A stretch of DNA of 64,000 nt. Source: CAWAYR01 sp050250955. Lineage in GTDB: Bacteria > Acidobacteriota > Vicinamibacteria > Vicinamibacterales > UBA2999. Under the pieces are notes generated by a model. That model made no database searches. It saw nothing but the letters and a program-made list of their open reading frames with translations, and had not been told where the DNA came from. Where the stretch lies: NCBI GenBank assembly GCA_050250955.1, contig JBFWNR010000012.1, positions 1 through 64,000 of the forward strand, written 5' to 3'. The translations under genes were made by a program, and so were the position numbers. Shown here in pieces: positions 17,682 through 26,216 of this stretch (the stretch's first letter is position 1; each line of letters starts with the position of its first letter).

Positions 17682-17687
17682 TACCAT
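17682..17687 (+). promoter_or_regulatory. -10-like hexamer immediately before the sugar porter gene
   Basis: TACCAT lies 6 bp before GTG 17694, placing the predicted +1 on the start codon. ATG 17686 inside this hexamer is in another frame and stops after three codons. No clear Shine-Dalgarno sequence is present. Confidence 0.35.
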
Positions 17688-17693
17688 GCGCGC

Positions 17694-19022
17694 GTGAGTT
17701 CCGACCTGCTGCGCAGCGCCACCGTCGCCGCGCTCGGCAGCCTGCTGTTCGGCTTCGACACGGCGGTCATCTCCGGGGCCACCGAGGCGCTGCGCGGCGT
17801 CTACGGGCTCAGCGCCCAGGCGCTGGGCTTCACGGTGGCCAGCGCGCTGGTCGGCACCATCCTCGGATCGATCGGCGTCGGGCCACCCGCCGAGCGCTAC
17901 GGCCGCCGGCCGGTGCTGCGCGGCCTGGCCGTGCTCTATGTGATCTCGGCGCTCGGCTGCGGGCTGGCGTGGAGCTGGACGGCGCTGGTCGCCTTCCGGT
18001 TCCTCGGCGGCCTGGCCATCGGCGGCTCGTCGGTGGCGGCACCGATGTACATCGCCGAGATCGCGCCGGCCGAGGCGCGCGGGCGGCTGGTGGCGCTCAG
18101 CCAGCTCAACATCGTCGTCGGTATCCTGGTCGCCTACCTGTCGAACTCACTGGTCGAACTGGCCATCGGCGGCCCCGAGACCTGGTCGTGGCGGGTGATG
18201 CTGGGCCTGCCGGCGCTGCCCGCCGTCGTGTTCTACCTGCTGGCCGGCAGCGTGCCGGAGAGCCCGCGGTGGCTGATGAAGCGCGGCCGGCGCGCCGAGG
18301 CCGAGGCGGTGCTGGCGCGGGTCGGCTGCGCGCGGCCCGCGCCGCTCTGCGACGAGATCGCCGAATCGCTGGCCCGCGAGACCGTGGCCGCCGACGAGCC
18401 GTTCTTCACCCGCAAGTACCGCCGGCCGATCCTGCTGGCGCTGATGATCGCCAGCTTCAACCAGCTGTCGGGCATCAACGCGCTCATCTACTACACCGCC
18501 GACATCTTCGCCATGGCCGGCGCCGGCCGCGCCTCGGCGCTGGGACAGTCGGTGGTCATCGGCCTGACCAACCTGGTCTTCACCGTGCTGGCGATGACCG
18601 TCATCGACCGGCTGGGCCGCAAGCGCCTGCTGCTCATCGGCTCGGCCGGGCTGGCGGTGTGCCTGTTCGTGGCCGCCTGGGCCTTCGAGCGCCGCGTCGG
18701 CGGCGTGGTCGTGCTGGCCAGCCTCATCGGCTACATCGCCTGCTTCGCCTTCTCGCAGGGCGCGGTGATCTGGGTCTACCTGGCCGAGATCTTCCCCAAC
18801 CGCGTGCGGGCCCGCGGCCAGGCGCTGGGCAGCTTCACCCACTGGGTGTGGGCGGCGGCGGTGAGCTGGACCTTCCCGATGGTCGCCGAGGCCTCCGGCG
18901 GGCTGGCCTTCGCCGTCTTCGGGGTGATGATGGCGCTGCAGATCGTCGTGGTGTGGGCGTTCCTGCCCGAGACCAAGGGCGAGTCGCTCGAAGCGATCCA
19001 GCGCCAGCTCGGCATCGAGTGA
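17694..19022 (+). CDS. MFS sugar porter (XylE/GalP-like proton symporter)
   Basis: A 442-residue transporter with 12 predicted helices and the full set of sugar-porter signatures. These are GSLLFGFDTAVISGA in TM1, ERYGRRP between TM2 and TM3, PESPRWLMKRGR at the end of the first half, FNQLSGINALIYY in TM7, DRLGRKRLL after TM8 and PETKGESLE at the C-terminus. It should import a monosaccharide with protons. Its neighbours, a TerB-like protein and a ROK sugar kinase, suggest uptake followed by phosphorylation. The start is GTG 17694. Confidence 0.9.
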   Translation: MSSDLLRSATVAALGSLLFGFDTAVISGATEALRGVYGLSAQALGFTVASALVGTILGSIGVGPPAERYGRRPVLRGLAVLYVISALGCGLAWSWTALVAFRFLGGLAIGGSSVAAPMYIAEIAPAEARGRLVALSQLNIVVGILVAYLSNSLVELAIGGPETWSWRVMLGLPALPAVVFYLLAGSVPESPRWLMKRGRRAEAEAVLARVGCARPAPLCDEIAESLARETVAADEPFFTRKYRRPILLALMIASFNQLSGINALIYYTADIFAMAGAGRASALGQSVVIGLTNLVFTVLAMTVIDRLGRKRLLLIGSAGLAVCLFVAAWAFERRVGGVVVLASLIGYIACFAFSQGAVIWVYLAEIFPNRVRARGQALGSFTHWVWAAAVSWTFPMVAEASGGLAFAVFGVMMALQIVVVWAFLPETKGESLEAIQRQLGIE

Positions 19023-19084
19023 GCCCGGCGCGGCCGGTTCGCCGCCGCGGTGGCGTATCTTCTGGGGAGACCCCTGCTGACATC

Positions 19085-19612
19085 ATGCCCATCGACACCA
19101 TCCGCTCCTGGCTGGGCCTTGGCGGTCCCGCGCTCGACACTCCCGATCAGACGCCGCTGCGCGAGCTCGTCGACACGCTCGAACATCTCGAACCGGACCG
19201 CGCCCGCCATCTCGCCCGTTTCGCCTACCTGCTCGGTCGCGTCGCGCACGCCGACCAGCACGTGAGTGCCGACGAAACCAGGGCGATGGAGGCCCTGGTG
19301 GTGGCCGAGGGCGGGCTCACCGCCGACCAGGCAGTGATGGTGGTGGGGCTGGCCAAGGCCAGCAACCTGATGTTCGGCAGCACCGCCGACTTCCAGGTGG
19401 CGCAGGAGTTCGCCGAGACCGCCACCTACGACGAGAAGCTGGCGCTGGCCCGCTGCCTGTTCCGCGTCGCCGCCACCGAGGGGGCGATCTCGATCGCCGA
19501 GGAGGCCGAGATCCACCGCGTTGCCGGCATCCTCAAGATCCAGCCGCAGGACCTGACCGCGCTGCGCGTGTCGCACGCGTCCTACCTGCCCGGGCTGTCG
19601 CGGAAGCCCTGA
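19085..19612 (+). CDS. TerB-like (tellurite-resistance B family) cytosolic protein
   Basis: A 175-residue all-helical protein. The core pattern RFAYLLGRVAHADQHVSADETRAME followed by ALARCLFRVAATEGAISIAEEAEI is the duplicated acidic helix motif of TerB/DjlA-N domains, which may bind divalent metal through the conserved acidic residues. Despite the name, proteins of this type are not shown to resist tellurite in general. It ends 1 bp before the ROK kinase start, so they are co-translated. The leader carries TATCTT (19056-19061) as a possible -10 and a GGGGAG patch too distant to be a good ribosome site. Confidence 0.75.
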   Translation: MPIDTIRSWLGLGGPALDTPDQTPLRELVDTLEHLEPDRARHLARFAYLLGRVAHADQHVSADETRAMEALVVAEGGLTADQAVMVVGLAKASNLMFGSTADFQVAQEFAETATYDEKLALARCLFRVAATEGAISIAEEAEIHRVAGILKIQPQDLTALRVSHASYLPGLSRKP

Positions 19613-19613
19613 C

Positions 19614-20507
19614 GTGCCCTACGGCGGCGTCGAAGCGGGCGGCACCAAGGTGGTGTGCGTGATCGGCACCGGTCCCGACGACATCCGCGCCGAGACACGG
19701 GTGCCGACGACGACGCCGGCGAGCACGCTGGCCCAGGTGCAGCGCTTCTTCCGTGGCGGGCAGCAGACCCACGGGCCGCTGGCCGCGCTCGGCATCGGCT
19801 GCTTCGGGCCGATCGATCTCCACCCGGCGTCGCCGACCTGCGGCTTCATCACCTCGACGCCCAAGCCCGGCTGGGCCCACACCGACGTCGCCGGCGTGCT
19901 GCGCCGCGAACTGGGGCTGCCGGTGGCCTTCGACACCGACGTCAACGCCGCGGCGGTGGGCGAGTGGCGGTGGGGCGCGGCGCAGGGTCTCGCGAACGTC
20001 CTCTACGTCACCGTCGGGACCGGCATCGGCGGCGGCGCTCTGGTGGACGGGCGGCCGCTGCACGGCCTGGTGCATCCCGAGATGGGCCACGTGCGCGTGC
20101 CCCACGATCGCGACGCCGATCCCTTCGCCGGCGGCTGTCCCTTTCACGGCGACTGCCTCGAGGGCCTGGCCAGCGGGCCGGCGATGGCGGCGCGCTGGGG
20201 CGCTGCGCCAGAATCCCTGCCGGCCGATCACCCGGCCTGGGCGCTCGAGGCGCGCTACCTGGCGCTGGCCCTCCACGGCTACGTCTGCACGCTGTCGCCG
20301 GAACGGATCGTCGTCGGCGGCGGGGTCGGCTCGGCCCCCGGGCTGCTGCCGCGTGTCCGCCGCGAACTGGCGGCGCTGCTGAACGGCTACGTCCAGGCAC
20401 CGGCTCTCGACGATCTCGACACCTACGTGGTCGCGCCCGGCCTCGGCGCCCGGGCCGGCGTGCTGGGGGCGCTGGCACTGGCCGAGCGGCTGGTCGCGGC
20501 GGGCTGA
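19614..20507 (+). CDS. ROK-family sugar kinase (fructokinase type)
   Basis: A 297-residue ATP-dependent hexose kinase. The phosphate loop is GVEAGGTKVVC (5-15), the catalytic aspartate is D110 in DTDVNAAAVGE, and the adenine-side loop is VTVGTGIGGG. The zinc site is H159 (HPEMGH) with C175, H178 and C181 in CPFHGDCLEG. The short zinc spacing and the GG-TK start resemble bacterial fructokinases (Mak/ScrK type) rather than NagC-like repressors; no DNA-binding domain is present. It would phosphorylate sugar imported by the upstream MFS porter. The start is GTG 19614, one base after the TerB-like stop. Confidence 0.87.
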   Translation: MPYGGVEAGGTKVVCVIGTGPDDIRAETRVPTTTPASTLAQVQRFFRGGQQTHGPLAALGIGCFGPIDLHPASPTCGFITSTPKPGWAHTDVAGVLRRELGLPVAFDTDVNAAAVGEWRWGAAQGLANVLYVTVGTGIGGGALVDGRPLHGLVHPEMGHVRVPHDRDADPFAGGCPFHGDCLEGLASGPAMAARWGAAPESLPADHPAWALEARYLALALHGYVCTLSPERIVVGGGVGSAPGLLPRVRRELAALLNGYVQAPALDDLDTYVVAPGLGARAGVLGALALAERLVAAG

Positions 20508-20557
20508 CCCGGCGGGCCGCCGGCGCCGCCGCGGCGAGCCCGCCGAATCGGCCGGAA

Positions 20558-20563
20558 TACAAT
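20558..20563 (+). promoter_or_regulatory. -10-like hexamer before the TPR kinase gene
   Basis: TACAAT (5 of 6 to consensus) ends only 2 bp before ATG 20566 and 8 bp before ATG 20572. If it is a true -10, the first ATG would not be transcribed and 20572 would be the leaderless start. Confidence 0.4.
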
Positions 20564-20565
20564 CG

Positions 20566-22851
20566 ATGGCCATGCCCCTGCCGCCGCCGATCCCCGAGCG
20601 CATCGGGCGCTACCGGATCGAACGCAAGATCGGCGAAGGCGGGATGGGCGTGGTCTACGCCGCCCGCGACGAGCGCCTCGATCGCACCGTGGCCCTCAAG
20701 ACCATCCGCGGCGAGGGCGACGAGACCGCCCGCAAGCGGCTGTGGCGCGAGGCCCGCGCCGCGGCCGGCATCTCCCATCCCAACATCTGCCAGCTCTACG
20801 AGATCGACGAGACCGCCGACGGGGTGGTGCTGTCGATGGAACTGCTCGCCGGTGAGCCGCTGGCCGCGCGGCTCGCCCGCGGTCCGGTGGTTGCCGCCGA
20901 GACGGCCTCGATCGCCCTGCAGACGCTCGACGCCCTGGCGGCGCTGCACGCCGCCGGGCTGGTGCACCGCGACCTGAAGCCGTCGAACCTGTTCCTCACC
21001 CCTCACGGGGTCAAGCTGCTCGACTTCGGGCTGGCCCGGCCGATGGGCGGCTGGCGCGCCGGCGACACGGCGACGCAGCTCACCGAGGTGGGCGCCATCG
21101 CCGGCACGCCCGGCTACATGGCGCCGGAGCAGGTGCGCGGCGAGGTCCTCGACGGGCGCAGCGACCTGTTCGCCCTGGCGGCCATCCTGTTCGAGATGCT
21201 GTCGGGGCGCGTCGCCTTCGCCGGCGCGACCATGGTGGACGTCCTCCACGCCGTGCTGCACGAGCAGCCGCCGGCGCTGTCGGGGGGCAGCGCCGTGGTC
21301 GGGCTCGACCGGGTGATCCACCGCGCCCTCCACAAGCGGCCAGCCGACCGCTACGAGTCGGCGGCCGAGATGGCCGACGCCGTCCGTGCCGTCGGCGCCT
21401 CACGCGACTCGATGGCCCTGGCCGCGCCGGCGGCGCGGCCGATGACCCGGCTCATCGCGCTGCCGTTCCGGGTGCTGCGGCCCGACGCCGAGACCGACTT
21501 TCTCGCCTTCAGCCTGCCCGACGCTATCACCAGCACGCTGAGCGGGACGCGCAACCTGCTGGTGCGGTCGAGCGCCGCCGCGGCGCGCTTCGATCCGCAG
21601 GCGCCGGACCTGCGCAAGCTGGCCGCCGACGCCGACGTGGACCTGGCGCTGATGGGCACGATCCTGCGCGCCGGCGAGCGGCTGCGGGCCACGGCCCAGC
21701 TGGTGGAAGCGCCGCAGGGCACCGTCGTGTGGTCGCACACCTCGCAGCACGGCCTGCAGGACGTCTTCGCGCTGCAGGACGAGCTGGTTGCCGGCATCGT
21801 CCAGTCGTTGTCGCGGTCGCTGGGCGGTGCCGAGCCGGCCAGCCGGGTCGGCCACCGCGACGTGCCGCACGACGGCGAGGCCTACGAGCTCTACCTGCGC
21901 GCCAACGAGGTCGCCCGCGATTTCGACCGCATTCCCGAAGCGCTGGGTTTGTACCAGCAGTGCGTCGCGCGCGACGACGGGTTCGCGCCGGCGTGGGCGG
22001 CGCTGGGCCGTTGCCAGCGCATCATCGGCAAGTACCACGGCGATGCCGGCTCCGCCGCCGCCGCCGAGCGATCCTTCCAGCGGGCGCAGGCGCTCAACCC
22101 CGACCTGCCGCTGCTGCACAAGCACTATGCCCAGCTCGAGTGCGACGCCGGCCGGGCCCTGGACGCGCTGCGCCGGCTGCTCGGCCGTGCCGCCGTCACC
22201 GTCGATCCGGACCTGTTCGCCGGTCTGGTCAACGCCTGCCGCTACCTGGGCCTGCTCGACGCCTCGGTGGCCGCCCACGAGGAGGCGCGCCGGCTGGATC
22301 CCACCATCCAGACCAGCGTGATGAACACCTACAGCCTGCAGCTCGACTGGGAGCGGATCGTCCGCGAGGCCACCGCCAACGAGGCGGGCGGGATCGATCA
22401 CGACATCAGCGCGATGGCGCTCTACCGGCTCGGCCGCAAGGACGAGGCGCTGGCGGCGTGGCCCGGAGTGCCGGCCGACGCCACGCCGATGATGCGGCTG
22501 TGGGACCAGACGGTGGTCGCCTGCCTCACCGAGGCGCCCGACGCCCGAGAGCTGACCGAGCGGCTCGCCGGCTACGGCAGCTGGGGCGATCCGGAAGGCT
22601 ACGTCGCGCAGGCGATCGTCCTCAGCCGCCTGGGCAGCCACGACATGGCGATGCGCCTGCTCGACGCCGGGCAGGACGGCGGCTTCACCGCGCTGCACAC
22701 GCTGGTCCACGACCCGTGGCTGGCGCCGCTGCGCGATGATCCGCGCTTCGGTGCGCTCCTCCAGAAGGCGCGGGCGCGACACGCCGAGGCCCTGGCGGTG
22801 TTTCGCGCCGCGGGCGGCGAGCGGCTGCTCGGGCTGCGCGCGGCGGCCTGA
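20566..22851 (+). CDS. Hanks-type serine/threonine kinase with TolB-N-like domain and TPRs
   Basis: A 761-residue soluble kinase. The kinase domain spans about 13-285: glycine loop GEGGMG (23-28), K45 in VALK, HRDLKPSN (134-141), DFG (153-155) and GTPGYMAPE in the activation segment. Residues about 300-420 (IALPFRVLRPDAETDFLAFSL through LQDELVAGIVQSL) resemble the TolB amino-terminal/FlgO-like domain found in such kinases and in adenylate cyclases. TPR-like helices fill the remainder (EALGLYQQCVARDDGFAPAW and onward). No membrane segment is visible, unlike the other two complete kinases in this window. Either ATG 20566 or 20572 may be used. Substrates are unknown. Confidence 0.88.
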   Translation: MAMPLPPPIPERIGRYRIERKIGEGGMGVVYAARDERLDRTVALKTIRGEGDETARKRLWREARAAAGISHPNICQLYEIDETADGVVLSMELLAGEPLAARLARGPVVAAETASIALQTLDALAALHAAGLVHRDLKPSNLFLTPHGVKLLDFGLARPMGGWRAGDTATQLTEVGAIAGTPGYMAPEQVRGEVLDGRSDLFALAAILFEMLSGRVAFAGATMVDVLHAVLHEQPPALSGGSAVVGLDRVIHRALHKRPADRYESAAEMADAVRAVGASRDSMALAAPAARPMTRLIALPFRVLRPDAETDFLAFSLPDAITSTLSGTRNLLVRSSAAAARFDPQAPDLRKLAADADVDLALMGTILRAGERLRATAQLVEAPQGTVVWSHTSQHGLQDVFALQDELVAGIVQSLSRSLGGAEPASRVGHRDVPHDGEAYELYLRANEVARDFDRIPEALGLYQQCVARDDGFAPAWAALGRCQRIIGKYHGDAGSAAAAERSFQRAQALNPDLPLLHKHYAQLECDAGRALDALRRLLGRAAVTVDPDLFAGLVNACRYLGLLDASVAAHEEARRLDPTIQTSVMNTYSLQLDWERIVREATANEAGGIDHDISAMALYRLGRKDEALAAWPGVPADATPMMRLWDQTVVACLTEAPDARELTERLAGYGSWGDPEGYVAQAIVLSRLGSHDMAMRLLDAGQDGGFTALHTLVHDPWLAPLRDDPRFGALLQKARARHAEALAVFRAAGGERLLGLRAAA

Positions 22852-22936
22852 GGCAGCCCGGCCGTCGTCGCCGATGACATTTTCCGTGCTGATGGTCCGC
22901 CGAGTCTGGCCGATACTGTCGGACGAGGAGGCCGTT

Positions 22937-24382
22937 TTGTCGCACGCTCGCCACCTCGTCCGCCCCCTGCCGCTGCTGGTGCTCACCGGCGTGCTGGCCG
23001 CGGCGGGCGCCACCGCCGAACCGCTCGCCACCGCCGAGGAACGGCTGCGCGCCGACGAAGCCGTGATCCAGGCCTTCCGCCCGGCCTATCCGTTCTGGCA
23101 GCACATCTTCACCATTCCCGACGGGCGGATCGCCTTCGGCAGCGAACGCGACGGCCGGCTCATCGCCACCTTCCCGGTCCGCGGCGACTGGTCGAAGGGC
23201 GCCAGATGGAGCGACCCGTCGCTCGGCAGCGCCCTGGCCGGGGTGACCTGGCCGACGCGGCTCGACGATCGCCGTCAGCTGGTGGTCGATCGGCTGGAGC
23301 CGACCGTCGGTCCGCTGCTGCACAATCCCACCCGCGGCCAGTTCCTGCTCCCCAACGTGCCCCGCTTCGGGCCGTTCCTGGCCGAATGGAGCCGCATCTA
23401 CGAGCGCTTCGGCGTGCCCGCCGACATCGGCCTGTCGCAGGCGGTGCTCGAGTCGGGGCTCGACGGCACCGCGCGGTCACGGGCCAACGCGCTCGGCCTG
23501 TGCCAGTGGCTGCGCCGCAACTGGCAGGCGCTCAACCGGCTGTCGGCGGCCGAGATCGAGGCGTTCAACCAGACCACCCAGGCACCTTACTGCGCCGCCT
23601 ACCTGTCGATCCTCGCCACGATGTACGGCAGCTTCATCCCGGCGCTGTCCGAGCACCACTCCGGCGGCGTCAACGTCGGCCGCGCGCTCATCAACGGCGA
23701 ACGGCTGGGCGGCGCCAGCCCGGCCGAGCAGTACCTGATGGGGTCGCGCTTCGCGCGCGACCTGCGCGCGGTGGACCTGCGCGGCTACCGTGATCTCTAC
23801 CGCACCTACGGCGTGCGCTCGTTCCGCTACGCCGAGATGGTGTTCGGCAACACCGTCGTCGTGCAGAAGATCCGCCGCGAGGTGCCGCAGGAGGCGATCT
23901 TCGCCATGCGCACCCCCCGTGCCCTGCCGCTCGGCGAGATCACCCGGCGCACCTCGCTCACCGCCGCCGAAGTGACGCGGTTCAACCCGGCGCTCAAGCG
24001 GACCGTGCCGGCCCGCGGCACCCTCTACCTGCCGATGCACGTCGCCGCGTTCGGTGCCGACGTGTCGTTCTGGCACCATCCGGCGCCGGCCGCCTTCACC
24101 GCGGCCCTCGATGCGTTCCTGCGCCTCGACGGCGGGGTCGAGCGCTGGCACGAGGCCGATTTCGAGGCCGTGCTCCAGGAGCACCGCCGCCGCTTCGCGG
24201 CGACGGGCAGCGAGGAGGGCACGGTGATGGCGACGATGCTCGCCTACGTCATCGGCGATCTGCGCACCAGCCGCCGCGCCGCCATCCTGCAGGACTTCCG
24301 CACCAGCGGCCACATCCTCGACCTCTTCAAGCGCGGCGCCGCCGAACTGGGGCTGGCGCTGCGCGGCTCGACCGAGCAGTAG
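22937..24382 (+). CDS. Exported lytic-transglycosylase-like protein with LysM-like region
   Basis: About 481 residues from a TTG start. TTG 22937 is preceded by GAGGAGG (22925-22931) and opens a clean signal peptide (LVRPLPLLVLTGVLAAAGATA). Upstream ATGs at 22874 and 22892 are possible but have no ribosome site. The SLT-like core reads VLESGLDGTARSRANALGLCQWL, with E172 as the likely catalytic acid, and continues with the EHHSGG turn. A LysM-like stretch follows (ALPLGEITRRTSLTAAEVTRFNPAL). The probable role is cleavage of peptidoglycan glycan strands in the periplasm, with the LysM-like part binding the wall. The CQW in place of the usual WQF/WQI is a family variant. Confidence 0.72.
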   Translation: MSHARHLVRPLPLLVLTGVLAAAGATAEPLATAEERLRADEAVIQAFRPAYPFWQHIFTIPDGRIAFGSERDGRLIATFPVRGDWSKGARWSDPSLGSALAGVTWPTRLDDRRQLVVDRLEPTVGPLLHNPTRGQFLLPNVPRFGPFLAEWSRIYERFGVPADIGLSQAVLESGLDGTARSRANALGLCQWLRRNWQALNRLSAAEIEAFNQTTQAPYCAAYLSILATMYGSFIPALSEHHSGGVNVGRALINGERLGGASPAEQYLMGSRFARDLRAVDLRGYRDLYRTYGVRSFRYAEMVFGNTVVVQKIRREVPQEAIFAMRTPRALPLGEITRRTSLTAAEVTRFNPALKRTVPARGTLYLPMHVAAFGADVSFWHHPAPAAFTAALDAFLRLDGGVERWHEADFEAVLQEHRRRFAATGSEEGTVMATMLAYVIGDLRTSRRAAILQDFRTSGHILDLFKRGAAELGLALRGSTEQ

Positions 24383-24391
24383 AGGTCGTTC

Positions 24392-26140
24392 TCACCGCCG
24401 CTCGTAGACGACGCGGCCGCCGAACACCGTGATCGCCGCGGCGAAGTCGGCCGGTGCGGTCGGGGTCGCGCCGAAGACGTCGCTGGCCAGCACCACGACG
24501 TCGGCGAGCTGCCCCGACGCCAGCGTGCCCTTCCGCCCTTCCTCGAACTCCAGATACGCCGCCTGCGACGTGTAGGCGTCGATCGCCGAGGTCACCGCCA
24601 GCCGCCCGTCGGGCCGGCCCTCGCGCGGCGCCGCCGCCGCCACCTGATAGAGACGTCCCGACGGGTCGTAGGAGGCCACCGGCCAATCGCTGCCCAGCGT
24701 CAGCCGTCCGCCGGCGGCGACGATGCGCTGCCAGCCGCCGCCGCGCGCGGCGCGTTCGGGGCCGAGGTTGGTGCCCCACACGCTGGCGGTGGGTGTGCGC
24801 GGACGCTCGCCGGCCGGCCGGGGCGTCGGCGCCCGGTAGATGCCGCCGGGATGCATCGAGGCGACGACGTTCAGGGCCGCGAAGCGCGGCTCGTCGGCCG
24901 GGTCGAGCGTTTCGATGTGGTCGATGCGGTGGCGCCGGCCACGGGCGGGTGCGGGGTTGACGGCCGCTGTGGCCTCGACCGCGTCGAGGGCCATGCGCAC
25001 GGCGCCGTCGCCGACCGCGTGCATCATCACCTGCCAGCCGCGGCGGTCGAGCAGCGTGACCACCCGCGTCAGCTCTTCGGCGGTGTAATTCGACGGGCCG
25101 TCGCTGGCCAGGTTGGCGTAGGGGGCCAGGAGCTTCGCGGTATGCGTCTCGATCACGCCGTCCACGAACAGCTTCACCATGCCGAGCCGGAACGACGGAT
25201 CGTCGGCATAGCGCCCTCGCAGGGTGTCCCACTCGTCGACCATCGCCGCGGTGATCGGCGGTGGCGGGTCGGACGAAAAGAGCCCGGCCGGCGACACCGC
25301 CGAGTAGACGCGCAGGGCCAGCCGGCCGTCGCGACGGGCCCGGTCGTAGGCGGCGAACTCGTCGGCCGAGCCGAGGGCGTTCTGGATGCTGGTGACGCCG
25401 GCCGCGTGCAGCTTCGCCGTCACCGCGTCGAGCAGCGCCAGCCGTTCGTCCGCGGTCGGCGCCGGGACCAGCTTCGACACCAGCCCCTGCGCGCTCTCCT
25501 GCAGCACCCCGGTGGGCTCGCCGGTACGCGGGTCGCGGACGATCCGGCCGTTCACCGGATCGGGCGTGTCGCGGGTGATACCGGCCAGCTGCAGCGCCTT
25601 CGAGTTGACCCAGGTCGTGTGGTAGTCGAAGCAGCGCAGGAACGCCGGCCGGTCGGCGACGACGGCGTCGAGCTGGGCGCGCGTCGGCAGGCCGTCCGGG
25701 AACGTGTTGTAGCGCCAGCCCTCGCCGAGCACCCACGGCTTGGCGGGGTTGGCAGCGGCGAACTCGCGCAGCCGCGCCTGCACCTCGTCCACCGTGGCCG
25801 CGCCACTCAGGTCGGCGCGCTCGGCCGCCGCGCCGCCCTCGAAGAGATGCAGGTGCGTGTCGTTGAAGCCCGGCACGACCGCCCGTCCGGCGGCGTCCAC
25901 CACGCGCGTCGCCGGACCGCGTAGCGCCGCGATCTCGGCGTTGGTGCCGATGGCGACGATGCGATCGCCGCGCACCGCCAGGGCCTCGTGCATCACCGTC
26001 GCGCCGCCGGCCGGATACACCCGTCCGTCGACGACGACGAGATCGGCGGGCGGCTCGGCGCGTGGCCCACAGGCCAAGCCAGCCGCCAGCACCACTCCCG
26101 CCACGGCCACGCCAGCGGCGTGGCGAGTTACGTGCGACAT
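24392..26140 (-). CDS. Exported YtcJ-type amidohydrolase, paralogue A
   Basis: A 582-residue amidohydrolase_3 protein (COG1574). The N-terminal signal ends near AAGLAC and may be a lipoprotein signal. The metal-binding start FNDTHLHLFEGG is followed by KPWVLGEGWRYNTFPDGLPT, CFDYHTTWVNSKAL, the segment VDGVIETHTAKLLAPY, the histidines HAVGDGA and HRIDHIE, and GSDWPVASYDP near the end. The family cleaves amide-like or cyclic C-N bonds; known members act on varied substrates, so none is assigned here. ATG 26140 has GGAGGA upstream. It diverges from paralogue B across 76 bp and converges on the transglycosylase gene with only 9 bp between. Confidence 0.88.
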   Translation of the reverse strand: MSHVTRHAAGVAVAGVVLAAGLACGPRAEPPADLVVVDGRVYPAGGATVMHEALAVRGDRIVAIGTNAEIAALRGPATRVVDAAGRAVVPGFNDTHLHLFEGGAAAERADLSGAATVDEVQARLREFAAANPAKPWVLGEGWRYNTFPDGLPTRAQLDAVVADRPAFLRCFDYHTTWVNSKALQLAGITRDTPDPVNGRIVRDPRTGEPTGVLQESAQGLVSKLVPAPTADERLALLDAVTAKLHAAGVTSIQNALGSADEFAAYDRARRDGRLALRVYSAVSPAGLFSSDPPPPITAAMVDEWDTLRGRYADDPSFRLGMVKLFVDGVIETHTAKLLAPYANLASDGPSNYTAEELTRVVTLLDRRGWQVMMHAVGDGAVRMALDAVEATAAVNPAPARGRRHRIDHIETLDPADEPRFAALNVVASMHPGGIYRAPTPRPAGERPRTPTASVWGTNLGPERAARGGGWQRIVAAGGRLTLGSDWPVASYDPSGRLYQVAAAAPREGRPDGRLAVTSAIDAYTSQAAYLEFEEGRKGTLASGQLADVVVLASDVFGATPTAPADFAAAITVFGGRVVYERR

Positions 26141-26170
26141 GCGTCCTCCCGGGGGCGACGAAGGGTCACG

Positions 26171-26176
26171 TAAGAT
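26171..26176 (+). promoter_or_regulatory. -10-like hexamer in the divergent amidohydrolase intergenic region
   Basis: TAAGAT (4 of 6 to consensus) lies 40 bp before GTG 26217 in an otherwise GC-rich 76-bp region. It would give a leader of about 34 nt with the ribosome site GAGGAGG at 26204-26210. Confidence 0.3.
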
Positions 26177-26216
26177 TGTCACCGGTCGGCGGCCTCGTCG
26201 ATCGAGGAGGCGCGTC

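Noticed and set aside
14898..17687. 929-residue open frame on the minus strand
   Set aside because: It is antisense to the permease, its composition is rich in H, R, Q, G and A as expected from GC-driven shadows, and it has no domain.
15014..19084. Very long plus-strand open frame running through permease and sugar porter genes
   Set aside because: Only its end (from 19085) is a gene; the rest is Arg/Ala/Gly-rich out-of-frame sequence.
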